DNA of 64,000 bases from NCBI GenBank assembly GCA_024760905.1, contig CM045737.1:14062226-14126225 (forward strand), given 5' to 3'. The notes beneath the pieces are model-generated. The model made no database searches and was not told where the DNA came from. It saw only the letters and a program-made list of their open reading frames with translations. This document shows, piece by piece, positions 54,625 through 64,000 of this stretch. Within the stretch, counting starts at the first letter, position 1. Every line of letters begins with the position of its first letter. The translations under genes were made by a program, and so were the position numbers. This DNA comes from Plotosus lineatus (lineage: Eukaryota; Chordata; Actinopteri; Siluriformes; Plotosidae).

Positions 54625-54782
54625 GTGTGAGGCATGTAAAAGAACCATTGCTGACTTTCGACAAAAGTAGCTGCATAGCTGTCAGTGTGTTTCTGCCCTG
54701 TGATGGCCTGACGGCTGAGATGGGCCTCCTCACAACCCTAATTAGGATAAAGCAGTTCAGAATAATTGAATGAATAAATGGA
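54625..54782 (+). mobile_element. SINE-A, 5' truncated
   Basis: Starts in the body (CACTGTCTTGGTGTGAGGC), then TTGCTGACTTTCGAC, a deletion after GATGGCCTGACGG, and the common tail (CCTAATTAGGATAAAGC). It lies directly before the chimeric SINE. Confidence 0.83.
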
Positions 54783-54786
54783 TATT

Positions 54787-55143
54787 GCGGGGGGGTGGCC
54801 TGGTGGTAAAAGGTACTGGATTGCTGATCCTAAGGTTGGGGGTTCGAGTCCCACTCTCCACAGGGTTGTTACTGTCACTGTCCCCCCAGTGCAGCTAACT
54901 GGGTTATCAAAGGCCGGCTATCTCTCTCACTGTCTATGGTGTGAGGTTCATGTAAAAGAACCATTGCTGACTTTCACAAAGAGTAGCCGCATAGCCTTCA
55001 GTGTGTTTCTGCCTCTTGCGAAAGGGTTGTGTCAGGAAGGGCATCTGACGTAAAAACCTACGCCAAAGCAAACATGCAATGATTTGCTGTGGCGACCCCT
55101 GAGAAAAAGGGAACAGCAAAAAGGAACAGAATAATAAGAAGAT
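54787..55143 (+). mobile_element. Chimeric SINE: SINE-A head and body with RTE-LINE-type 3' part
   Basis: 54787-55016 is SINE-A (GGTGGCCTGGTGG, GGGTTCGAGTCCCACTCTCC, body to CAGTGTGTTTCTG). From 55017 the usual tail is replaced. GTTGTGTCAGGAAGGGCATC and GTAAAAACCTACGCC resemble the RTE-LINE 5' UTR (43829-43865), and GATTTGCTGTGGCGACCCC then GGAACAGCAAAAAGGAA resembles the RTE-LINE 3' end (46740-46785). The same joint recurs at 59409. Confidence 0.9.
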
Positions 55144-55184
55144 TTTACTGCAGGATTCCTGAGGCCATTTCAACTGACTGTGCA

Positions 55185-55380
55185 TGATTGCAGGGTACAT
55201 CCTGAACACCTTACCAGGACTAGGGCAGTGGGCAGCATGGACTCACAACCATTCACACTCACTTTCTCACCTTGGGCAATTGACAATGTCCAGTGGGCTT
55301 GATGTGCATATCTTTGTAGGGGGGACTGTAGGAGGAAATGGGAGTACCCTTGGGAAGCCTGCACATGCATGGTGAGGACA
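55185..55380 (-). mobile_element. SINE-B fragment, minus strand
   Basis: Complement of SINE-B: GCAGGGTACATCCTGAACAC, CCATTCACACTCACTTTC and GTGGGCTTGATGTGC, without a clear head. Confidence 0.7.
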
Positions 55381-55571
55381 GGTTTGCTTGACTATATTGA
55401 AACAGAAAGGCATCAGAACATTAAAAGCAATGGTACAGTTGTCTGGGATTGAAATTTTGGGTGTTTACATCTGGAAAGAAGTAAAATCGGAGGTAGCATT
55501 CTGATGTAGTCATCTTTTGAAATCATGGATTACAGACCCATGACATCTTGTCATACTTGTTTTGTGGGAAA

Positions 55572-56277
55572 CAACGTTCCCTCTAAGCTGCGCAACTGCG
55601 CAATGGCGAACCGCTCGAACACTCTCAGCGCACAAGAAAACCGACCCAGCGCAGTGAACTCGCTGCAGATTAATTACATACACGGTATAGAACTTTTAGT
55701 GAGTGACAGGTGTCCAGCCAATCACACGATGCGATGCAATCACGCTACGCAGCCAATCACGGCACCGTCACGTGCTGCGCTCATACACGCGCCATAACAA
55801 TAATAACAGTGCTGCTGAGGAAGTGATGCTAATGCTAACCCAGTTATCATGACGAAACGAGCGGCCAGGGAATATTTTATGGCGACTCCCCAAACCAAAG
55901 TAAAAAAAGAACTGCGCAAAGTCTGTGAGTACAGCAGAAAGCTGGCGAAGCAAAAACTATACCTTTCAATTTGTGAATCAATGAGAGAGTGCAGAATGAG
56001 ACTGTGTGTGAGGTTAAAAATGCACCCTGGCACACCCAGTAGATGAGAGCCAGACATGACAGGACACAAAATGCTCGTCATATATTTCAAATTCAGGGAG
56101 GAAAATGATGTCATCTATAAAACTGTGTTCAATAAGCCATGAAACTTTCAATGATCCCAGGTGTGATACTGGGGTGTGGCCACAGCAAGCAGTTGTGATG
56201 TTGCTCACAGTGGGCCTCAGTGTGCTCAGGGAGGTTGTCTGTATGCCCAGACAGAGGAAAAATTACAGGGAACATTG
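55572..56277 (+). mobile_element. hAT-like element (CAACGTTCCCT ends)
   Basis: Left end CAACGTTCCCTCTAAGCTGC, right end TTACAGGGAACATTG. GTGGGAAA and GTGGAAAC at the two sides (6 of 8 identical) may be the duplication. A 65-codon frame at 55849 (MTKRAAREYFMATP) may be a transposase remnant, but I recognise no catalytic motif. Confidence 0.6.
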
Positions 56278-56292
56278 GTGGAAACAACTTTT

Positions 56293-56323
<31 letters not shown>

Positions 56324-56606
56324 GTGGGAAAAGTGTCTGTAATGCACTGCCAGTTTACAAAGGACCTGGCAATGCTACTTGGCAGTGGCGCATTAATCAC
56401 GGACAGGATAAAATATTATATTGCAAATAGGTTTCCGTTTTGTTCAGATGTTTTTTTTTTTCTTTTTTTAACAACTCTGTATAAACCACAGATTTGCATT
56501 AATTTATTAAGTTACCATACAGCTCACACAGACCACATTCTCTGCATAGGACACAATAACTCTGCTGCATCTCAAAATAATAATAATAAAAAAAATAACA
56601 ATAATG
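56278..56606. other. Unassigned interval with poly(T)
   Basis: T run at about 56292-56322. The TTTTGTGGGAAA after it repeats the sequence left of the hAT at 55572. Nothing else is recognised. Confidence 0.45.
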
Positions 56607-56965
56607 TGGGCAGCAGTGGTCTAGTGGGATAGGGTGCTGGATCGCTGATCCTAAGGTTGTGGGTTCGAGTCCCACTCTCCACAAGGTTGTCACTAACTGC
56701 CCCCGCTCCTTGTGCAGCTAACTGGGTTATCAAAGGCCGGCCATGTCTCTCACTGTCTGTAGTGTGAGGTTCATGTAAAAGAGCCATTGCTGACTTTTGA
56801 CAAAAGTAGCTGCATAGCCGTCAGCGTGTTTCTGCCCTGCGATGGTCTGGCGAGCTGTCTAGGGTGTACTCTGACTTCGCCCGGAGTCGGCTGGGATGGG
56901 CACCAGTCTCCCAGCGACCCTAATTAGGATTCCGTGGTTACAGAAAATGAACTGAATAATAAAAT
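56607..56965 (+). mobile_element. SINE-A, full length, best consensus-like copy
   Basis: GGGCAGCAGTGGTCTAGTGG (A box), GTGGGTTCGAGTCCCACTC (B box), body and complete tail (CCCTAATTAGGATTCCGTGG). It is flanked by AAT-rich sequence on both sides, so the duplication cannot be read. Confidence 0.93.
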
Positions 56966-57345
56966 AATAATAATAATAATAATAAGTTAAAAGATCATTC
57001 CCGATAGTATAAAATAGCTAAAGAAATAATTTGGAAATACTGATTATGATCCCTATCGGACAGAATTCTGATGTTACATCAGAGGAAAACAGAGAACATC
57101 AGTACATGTCGGTGTGCTTCAGAGAACATCAAAGGATCTTTTAGAATTTTGGTTAAATCTTTGGGGCTGTGTAGAATTTCTGTGAGTGTTTTTTTAAAGA
57201 GTACATCAGGGAAAGAATAAAAAGTAAAGTAACATTGGTACACATGATTGGTGCAACATTGGAATAAAATTGGGAGGGGGCCATTGTGAGACATTTCAGT
57301 TACATTTACTATAAATTATTATTTATTTATTTATTTATTTTACAG
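56966..57345. other. Unassigned interval
   Basis: (AAT)n at 56960-56985 and ATTT repeats near 57320. No recognised element. Confidence 0.45.
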
Positions 57346-57650
57346 AAAATCAATGGTGGCCTAGTGGTATAGGGCACTGGATTGCTGATCCTAAGGTTGG
57401 GGGTTCGAGTCCCACTCTCCACAAGGTTGTCACTGTCCCCCCGGTGCAGCTAACTGGGTTATCAAAGGCTGGCCATGTCTCTCACTGTCTATGGTGAGAG
57501 GTTCATGTAAAAGAACCATTGCTGACTTTCGACAATATTAGCTGCATATCCGTCAGCCCTGCGATGGCCTGGAGAGCTATCCAGGGTGTACTCTGCCCTT
57601 GCCCAGAGTTAGGATTAAGCGGTTACAGAAAATGAACCGAACTGAACAGT
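57346..57650 (+). mobile_element. SINE-A, nearly complete
   Basis: GTGGCCTAGTGGTATAGGG, GGGTTCGAGTCCCACTCTCC, body, and tail with a short deletion before GTTAGGATTAAGCGGTTAC. Confidence 0.92.
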
Positions 57651-57727
57651 GGCACCTCAGAAAAACTTCTCAAAATTCAGGTGACATCAGTATTGATTAT
57701 AATAGCATTGGAATCATATCAGATTCA

Positions 57728-58077
57728 ATCATGCAGTTCATTTTCTGTAATTGATTAAACCTAATTAGGTTTGCAGGGAGGCTGGCGCCCATCCCAGCAG
57801 ACTCCGAGCGAGAGTTGAGTAACCTTGGACAGCTCACCAGACCATCGCAGGGCAGAAATACGCAGACGTCTTTGCAGCTACTCTTGTCGAAAGTCAGCAA
57901 TGGTTCTTTTACATGAACCTCTCATCATAAACAGTGAGAGAAATGGCCGGCCGTTGATAACCCAGTTAGCCTGACTGAGAGGTTCAGTGACAACCTGTTG
58001 AGAGTGGAGCTTGAACCCCCCCCCAACCTTAGGATCAGTGATCCATCACCTTTTACCACCAGGCCGCCACCACTGCT
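57728..58077 (-). mobile_element. SINE-A, full length, minus strand
   Basis: Tail left, head right (complement of GGTGGCGGCCTGGTGG). Flanked by CATATCAGATTCA (57715-57727) and CACATCAGATTCA (58078-58090), 12 of 13 identical. Confidence 0.92.
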
Positions 58078-58090
58078 CACATCAGATTCA

Positions 58091-59024
58091 CATTGGGTAA
58101 AATTTGAGCACATTGGTACATATCAGGACAAAATTGGAATATAATTTGCTAAGTTTAATTTGGTCTGTAAATTGTTATTTATGTTTTTTTTATTTTTGTT
58201 ATTATGCTGCATCACAGACAAGTTATTTGTAAGAGTATTGTGCCTTACACAGCGGCCCTCTTAAAGGCATGCAGAATAAAACCAAGGCATCTACACTAAA
58301 GTCTCGGGGGTTTTCTGTTTTTTTTTTTTTTTTTTTTTTTTCTGGTTCTTCTTGTTAAACCCAAGCACAGCACAAGATCAAGCTTTACATTTCATCACAG
58401 CACACGTGATAAAATGCATCTATAAAACTCTAACACTGTCTTGTAGAAAAATTCATAAAACTTCCAAAGCATATGACTACAATTAAACAAAATATAGTTT
58501 ACATTGTTTACTGTGCAGAAGAAGAATGTTTATAATTACAAAGGGCGAGATGCATACTTCCTGAAAGAGAATAATTACAATATGTATTATGCTATTTACA
58601 TTTTCCTGCAATATGCTGATGAGCAAAGCTCTACCTGAATAAATATATTGCGTTATGATATACAGTAATGATAATTTGCTTTGGTGCATTTAGGTTAAAT
58701 TTATATTGTTCTAACAATAGCTACAGCAATTATTTGATAAATAACAACTAACAGTATTCAAACCACGGTGACCAAACAAAAAGATAGAGTTTAATCTTCG
58801 GTTAACAGAGCAGGATCTGTAATAGATCTATCATTCAATACTGAATAAGAATAGAGAGCTACTGAAAATGTGACAAATGAAATGGCAGGCTCAATATTCT
58901 GTGCGATCAGTATTTGAGGTTAGAGATTAATGTCACAATTGCAAGAACTTAGTATTATGTAATGAGAATTCAGTGCAATGAGAATTACATTTTCGAGCAA
59001 TATGCCCCATATTGAGGATGATCT
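58091..59024. other. Unassigned interval
   Basis: Poly(T) near 58318-58341. AT-rich with no recognised repeat or gene. Confidence 0.45.
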
Positions 59025-59310
59025 GATTCAATCCAATTCAGTTTTATTTGTATAGCACTTTTTACAATTGACTTTGTCGCAAAGCAGCTTTACACAGTAA
59101 AACAGTGAAAGTAGGGGATTAAAAAGTATAAAGGAATTTAAACATTTCCTATTATCTACCCCTACATATCCCTAATGAGCAAGCTGGCTGCTACGGTAGC
59201 AAGGAAAAACTCCCTCAGTAGTTCAGAGGAAAAAACCTTGAGAGGAAACAGGCCCAAAAGGGAAATCCATCCTCTTTTGGGTGTAACCAGAAAAATACAA
59301 ACTACACACA

Positions 59311-59315
<5 letters not shown>

Positions 59316-59402
<87 letters not shown>
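59316..59402. repeat. (AT)n microsatellite
   Basis: About 43 AT units between the repeat's left part and the chimeric SINE. Confidence 0.97.
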
Positions 59403-59406
<4 letters not shown>

Positions 59407-59408
59407 TA

Positions 59409-59735
59409 ATGGGGCAGTGGTGGTCTAGTGGATAGGGTGCAGGATCGCTGATCCTAAGGTTGGGGGTTCGAGTCCCCACAAGGTTGTCACTGTCCCACCC
59501 AGTGCAGCTAACTGGGTTATTAAAGGCGGGCCATGTCTCTCACTGTCTATGGTGAGAGGCATGTAAAAGAACCATTGCTGACTTTCGTAAAGAGTAGTCT
59601 GCAAAGCCATCAGCGTGTTTCTGTCCCAAGCTAAAGGCTTGTGACTGGAAGGGCATCTGACAAAAAACCTATGCCAAGTCAAATGTGCGAATCAGATGCT
59701 TTGCTGTGGCGACTGCCGAGATAGGGAATATATAT
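59409..59735 (+). mobile_element. Chimeric SINE, second copy
   Basis: Head GGGGCAGTGGTGGTCTAGTG and GGGGGTTCGAGTCC, body to CAGCGTGTTTCTG, then CTAAAGGCTTGTGACTGG, AAGGGCATCTGAC, CCTATGCCAAGTCAAATG, GATGCTTTGCTGTGGCGAC. It has the same junction and the same RTE-LINE-like 3' part as 54787-55143. The last bases merge with (AT)n. Confidence 0.9.
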
Positions 59736-59899
59736 ATATATCATCTGGAATTTCGATCCCTCAAGGAATCAAGTTAAAGTTGAGTATGGACCTCCGATCT
59801 GTCAAGCAGGGAATGTGCTTTGAATTCCACATCTATAAATAAACATTTCATGTGAAAACGATACGCATTTAATGTGTGTGTGTGTGTGAGTGTGTGTGA

Positions 59900-59949
<50 letters not shown>

Positions 59950-60069
59950 TACGTGTGTGTTAATAAAAATGTTTAATTATAGTTTAATTAATAAATATGT
60001 TAATAAAATGTTTAAATGGTTTATTAAACATTTTTTTTTTACTTTTAACACATATTTCATACAAAATGT
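59736..60069. other. Unassigned interval with (GT)n(GA)n
   Basis: GT run with GAGT breaks at 59874-59935, passing into GA. The rest is AT-rich and not recognised. Confidence 0.5.
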
Positions 60070-60184
60070 ATGTACTTTTATAATTTTTAAAGGGTTTTAT
60101 GGGTTGTCTTGAGCCTTGGAACGAATCAGGCGTTTAACATGTAAAATGCGACCTCTACTGACAAAACTCCCGCGCTACGAAAAA

Positions 60185-60186
<2 letters not shown>
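60070..60186 (+). mobile_element. Tigger-C 3' part fragment
   Basis: TTTTAAAGGGTTTTATGGGT, GCCTTGGAACGAATCAGG and AACATGTAAAATGCGACC match the right-hand part of Tigger-C. It ends in (TA)n before the terminus. Confidence 0.78.

Positions 60187-60266
<80 letters not shown>
60187..60266. repeat. (TA)n microsatellite
   Basis: About 39 TA units between two Tigger-C pieces. Confidence 0.97.
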
Positions 60267-60272
<6 letters not shown>

Positions 60273-60274
<2 letters not shown>

Positions 60275-60495
60275 GTGGTACCTCATCTTACGATACAAAA
60301 GTCCCAACAATCAAAAAAAATCCAGGTTACGAAACGAACGTATTTTTCTAAAATATTTGTCTTTGGATACGGATACGAAACAAGTTCACATTACGAAAGC
60401 GCCATCTCAAAAATTCAAACAATGTGTGGGTTGCTCTCCCATTGGCTATCTCCCAACATCCTGCACAGCTGGCCTCCCGTTGGCTATCTCCCAAC

Positions 60496-60497
<2 letters not shown>
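60273..60497 (+). mobile_element. Tigger-C 5' part fragment
   Basis: CAGTGGTACCTCATCTTACG, then GATACGAAACAAGTTCACAT, GCTATCTCCCAACATCC twice. It ends in (TA)n at 60498. The 3' part of the family lies to its left, not right. Confidence 0.82.

Positions 60498-60556
<59 letters not shown>
60498..60556. repeat. (TA)n microsatellite
   Basis: About 29 TA units. Confidence 0.97.
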
Positions 60557-60559
<3 letters not shown>

Positions 60560-61045
60560 CAGTCCAAAAAGTAGTCCGATGGTTTTCAGCTGCAAGTCCT
60601 AAATAATTGTGGGAAAGAGTCCATATCACCACCAGTGAAAAGTCATGTTCACAGTCTGTTAGTGCACATCTGGGCCCATTTAGGTCTTCATCAGCAAGAA
60701 GGAAGGGCTTCCAAGATGAGGACTCCAGTCAGCATCAGCACACCAGGACAGACCACAGAACTCAGGAAGCGGAAGGATCAGGATCACCGACATCCGAGAA
60801 AGAGAATGTGTATAGAGAGAGAGAGAGAGAGAGCGAGAGGGTTGTTAGGTATACTCATAATAGTGTAATGAAAGTAGAACATTTTTGTATTGCTGAGTGC
60901 AAGCAGGGACTCTGGCACGACTATTACATAGCAGCATAACTAAAAGAGAGAGAACCAGATGCGAGACAGACATGAGGGGACCCTGTGCTGCTGAGCAACC
61001 CGTCACCCCACTGTCAATGGACTTGAGAGAGCAAATATGAACACT

Positions 61046-61866
61046 CCTTGTAATGCGTGACTCAGATACAACTACATGTATTTACATTAAGGAAGTGTGT
61101 AGGTGTACTTATGTTAGAAAGTATTTCAGGGTGCTACAGTAGCTTGCAGGTTAGCCACAGATTATCAAACAAAGCTATAAGTAGTAAAGTAAACACGGCA
61201 CAGATGTGATAGTGGTCTATGTGGTTCAGTGATGATTGAACATAAAAGGAGTTTTCCACCACCTGGAGCCAATCAGTATTAAGGCATTTGTGGCGTACGA
61301 AGCCCTGGATTTGTTTTTGGAGTGCTCCTATAGGGTGCACTTTTGACCGGCTCAGTCTGTGCAATCCTGGGCTGTTATTTTGGCTGAAGGAGTGAATGTT
61401 CATAAGCCAACATACCAGAAAACTGTGTAAGGTGGTTTTAATAAGTGTCTCATTTGATCCTGGGTAGCCTCCAGTGAAAGCTAACTCTCTCGTGCTGTCT
61501 CCGAGTATCTTATTCTCTTTACCTGGCAGTGTCTGCCCTCCAGATGTCCCACAGTTCTTTTCATCTCAATAGGAAGCTCTAGGAGGATGAAGTTATTTGT
61601 TTTCACATTTTCAGGCAAGGGAAGGGAAGCAAGGAATATGTTGCCTTACCTTTGTTCATGGCATATGAGATGAAAAATATCATCTCCCCTGTCTGAGTGC
61701 AGGAAGAACAGACTTCTGCTTTCCTTGTAAATAACAGGAAATTTGAACCTAAAACTTTAAAGCTAACATTAAGAAAAAAAAAAAATCAAGAGCAACCTAA
61801 TTGTTTACATTGGTGACCTTTATGTGTATCTACAGGAGAAAACTTCAGAGTTACCGATTATAAGAT
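61046..61866. other. Unassigned interval
   Basis: No coding motif or repeat family is recognised. Confidence 0.45.
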
Positions 61867-61871
61867 CCCCC

Positions 61872-61928
<57 letters not shown>
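61867..61928. repeat. Poly(C) followed by (CT)n
   Basis: About 14 C then about 23 CT units. Confidence 0.95.
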
Positions 61929-61932
<4 letters not shown>

Positions 61933-62359
61933 ACCAGAGATAGCACTTGCACCTTTCTATCTGCTATATGCCAGAGGGCATTGCTGGAGAAATCCTTTCT
62001 CAGTGTCTGAAAGAAATGAGGCAGTCATAGTACGAAGGGTTCAATAACGACAGATTGACAAAAGCAGAAACAACCTGAAAGAGAGGTCACCTGGACAGAT
62101 AATAGTGTCTGTCACTGTCCTTTTCCACAGAGAAATGTACTACTTTTGAGTCGTCTTTAAACGACATTTTGTTGCACTTTAAAGACGCTTTATTTATGTG
62201 CTGTACGGTGCTTAACATATGAGGATATTGAAAAGATTGAGTTTCTGAGATAAGTTCACTACAAATATGAGATTTATGTGACTTTAAAAAATTGATTGCA
62301 CAAAGATTTCTTCCAAAGACAATCTTTAAGGAAAAAAAAAGTTTTTAAAAAAAGCTGAA

Positions 62360-62360
<1 letters not shown>
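61929..62360. other. Unassigned interval
   Basis: Short poly(A) runs near 62331-62355. No gene or transposon is recognised. Confidence 0.45.

Positions 62361-62402
<42 letters not shown>
62361..62402. repeat. (CA)n microsatellite
   Basis: About 20 CA units. Confidence 0.95.
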
Positions 62403-62406
<4 letters not shown>

Positions 62407-62524
62407 CTATTTGATTGTCCTTTTTCCAACTAGCTACAGGATTCTACCAAGAGACTGTTAATTATTAACATGTTAATAAACGTTCATAAAACATTTACAA
62501 GATATAATGTTTAGCCCTGTTATA

Positions 62525-62605
62525 ATATGGTGAGCTGTCAGGGTGTACCCCGCCTTTGTCAGAGTTGGGTGGGATGAGCTTTAGCGTCTCTAGCTCGAGC
62601 CATGC
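62525..62605 (+). mobile_element. SINE-B body fragment
   Basis: GTGAGCTGTCAGGGTGTACC, CCGCCTTTGTCAGAGTTGGG and GATGAGCTTTAGC resemble the tail-proximal part of SINE-B. Confidence 0.6.
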
Positions 62606-62712
62606 ATTTGATTGATACCTGGGACTTAATGTACTTGGTCCTCTTATATTGTACCACGACTGTCACATCGCAATTATACAATTCATCAACAATAATTTCC
62701 GAAAAAAAAAAA

Positions 62713-62716
<4 letters not shown>

Positions 62717-62785
<69 letters not shown>
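62717..62785. repeat. Compound (AT)n(AG)n microsatellite
   Basis: About 16 AT units passing into about 17 AG units, preceded by poly(A). Confidence 0.95.
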
Positions 62786-62794
<9 letters not shown>

Positions 62795-62944
62795 TTTCTG
62801 CTACCAACTCTGAGAATTACATAACTCCGTTCGTTGAGAATGTAGGTAAGTGCTTCTGGTAGTGTTTAGGCCCAGCAGAGAAGGCTTTGTGGGCCCTGAT
62901 GGCCTTCCAATGTTTATATACATATATATATATAGTCTTGTTGG

Positions 62945-63177
62945 AACATCCATTTCAAGGACATTTCTTCTTCAGCATGAGGCAGATATACTGATGTATT
63001 CAGACTGATCCATGGTCTTTAGTATACGATAAATAAGCCCGGCACCGTAGTCTGAGAAACATTCACATATCATGATGCTGCCACCAAGCTTCACTGTGTT
63101 CACCGTGGCTTGAATTCAGTGTTTGGGGATTGTGTGTGTGTGTGTGTATGTGTGTATGTGTGTGTGTGTGTGGGTGT

Positions 63178-63228
<51 letters not shown>

Positions 63229-63940
63229 TGGTCTCTTTAGGCCAGTTAATGTGCTCTTTGATAAACTGGAACCTCTTCAGCACGTCTTTGTTTTTCACCA
63301 ATGGAACTTTGCAGGGCTTGTCGCCGATAGCTCAGCTTCACACCGGTGTCTTCTAATTGTAACATGACTCCCGGGTAACTTTAGACATTCTTTGATCTTC
63401 CTGGATCTGATTGGTGATCGAGTCCTCGCCATTTTGGCTCTTCAATCCATTCGAATGGAGGTTTTTTGCTTCTTCCATGTCCTTCAGGTATTGTTTACCA
63501 TTTTAAAGCATTTGGGATCGTTTTAACTGAGCAGCCTCTCATTTTCTGAACCTCTTTATATGCTTTCCTTTCTCCAATCAACTCTTTAATCAAGGTACGC
63601 TGTTCTTCTGAACAATGTCTGGAACAACCCATTTTCCACAAAATTTCAGAGAGAATGTTCTATAACCAGCATTATATTAACAACATTAACTGCCTTCCTT
63701 CCTTAAATAATTACAATAATTGACTCCTGTTTTCACTGCTATTATTTTAAGCACGCCCCTTTCAATTAGTGATTCAATTACACCGAATCAGCAGCAAGTC
63801 ATGAATGTTGGGTCTGTTGGACTCTATTAGTCTACTACACCTGATAGTAAATTAATTGCCATGTAGAAATATCATTTCTACCAAAAACACTTATTGATCA
63901 GGTTAGTGACGTCCGACTGCTATTATTTTGAACAAAACTG
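62945..63940 (-). mobile_element. Tc1-like transposon, transposase end cut off at left
   Basis: The 5' end at 63940 reads on the minus strand CAGTTTTGTTCAAAATAATA then GCAGTCGGACGTCAC, next to TA (63941-63942). The transposase remnant begins MGCSRHCSEEQRTLIKELIG near 63632 (helix-turn-helix). The catalytic part (GGSIMICECFSDYGAGLI near 63050) is cut by (GT)n at 63131-63230. The 3' end is missing at about 62945. Confidence 0.82.
63131..63230. repeat. (GT)n microsatellite inside the Tc1-like element
   Basis: Imperfect GT run with TATG and GGGTGTGGG variants, replacing part of the transposase region. Confidence 0.95.
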
Positions 63941-63961
63941 TACACACACACATGCTCAGTC

Positions 63962-64000
63962 CCACATTCATTAGAAATAGGCCTGGAGCCTATCTCAGTT
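63962..64000 (-). mobile_element. SINE-B fragment at window end
   Basis: ATAGGCCTGGAGCCTATCTC is the complement of the SINE-B segment GAGATAGGCTCCAG. It continues past the window. Confidence 0.6.

Larger units (their letters stand above)
59025..61045. mobile_element. Abundant teleost repeat, interrupted copy
   Basis: The left part (59025-59315) has CAGTTTTATTTGTATAGCAC, GTCGCAAAGCAGCTTTAC, AAGGAAAAACTCCCTC and CCTTGAGAGGAAACAGG. The right part (about 60557-61045) has CAGTCAGCATCAGCACACC, CAGGAAGCGGAAGGATC, (GA)n and CATAACTAAAAGAGAGAG. From memory both belong, in this order, to one common fish repeat. SINE, Tigger and (TA)n sequences lie between them. I do not know its class. Confidence 0.6.

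Noticed and set aside
61134..61403. 89-codon minus-strand frame as a host exon
   Set aside because: No motif, no supporting splice context and ordinary AT-rich composition. It cannot be told from chance.

Overview
The window looks like nuclear DNA from a teleost fish. It is intergenic or intronic sequence built almost entirely of transposable elements and simple repeats. The teleost call rests on recognised repeat types: an RTE-like LINE (often mislabelled 'craniofacial development protein 2-like' in fish proteomes), L2/Rex1-type LINEs, several tRNA-derived SINEs, and Tc1-like, Tigger/pogo-like and hAT-like DNA transposons, together with very long (CA)n, (TA)n and (CT)n tracts. The species cannot be determined. 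I see no convincing host exon, rRNA or functional tRNA gene. All names are by eye; no database search was run.

Family names used here. RTE-LINE: APE endonuclease plus reverse transcriptase (RT), 3' tail (GAA)n; copies at 1-2054(-), 7005-9345(+), 9353-10477(-), 9435-10020(-), 10478-12083(-), 15180-17655(+), 23345-26113(-) and 43747-46804(+). L2-like LINE: 2195-4650(-), 5560-6190(-), 34640-37350(-). SINE-A: tRNA head (about 75 bp), body, and a tail with CCTAATTAGGATTAAG. SINE-B: a second tRNA head with a similar tail. SINE-C, D, E and F: other tRNA-headed families. Tigger-A/B/C: elements with CAG...CTG ends inside TA target duplications.

Layout. 1-6.7 kb: an RTE-LINE, then an L2-like LINE holding a SINE and a Tigger, then a SINE holding a small hAT element. 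7-12.1 kb: an inverted cluster of RTE-LINEs bounded by (TA)n. 12-15 kb: a MITE, a possible solo LTR and unassigned sequence. 15-26 kb: two RTE-LINEs, SINEs, and a decayed Tc1 element holding a SINE. 26-32 kb: unassigned sequence, a Tc1 remnant with a SINE, a Tigger-C, and a solo LTR with a perfect 5-bp duplication. 32.6-38 kb: a Tc1 element cut off at an inverted Tigger-B pair, then an L2-like LINE split by a hAT element. 38-43 kb: SINEs, another LINE 3' part and a diverged tandem duplication. 43.5-49 kb: the best structure in the window, a Tc1 remnant split by a hAT that itself holds an RTE-LINE, a second hAT and a Tigger-C, each with its own target-site duplication. 49-64 kb: Tiggers, many SINEs including two copies of a chimeric SINE whose 3' part matches the two ends of the RTE-LINE, and a Tc1 element at the right edge.

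No element appears intact or autonomous. The longest RT frame (45384-46760) has lost the catalytic Asp of motif A. The elements do not act as a pathway. What the window offers is a well-preserved insertion order and evidence that one SINE family exchanged its LINE-recognition tail.
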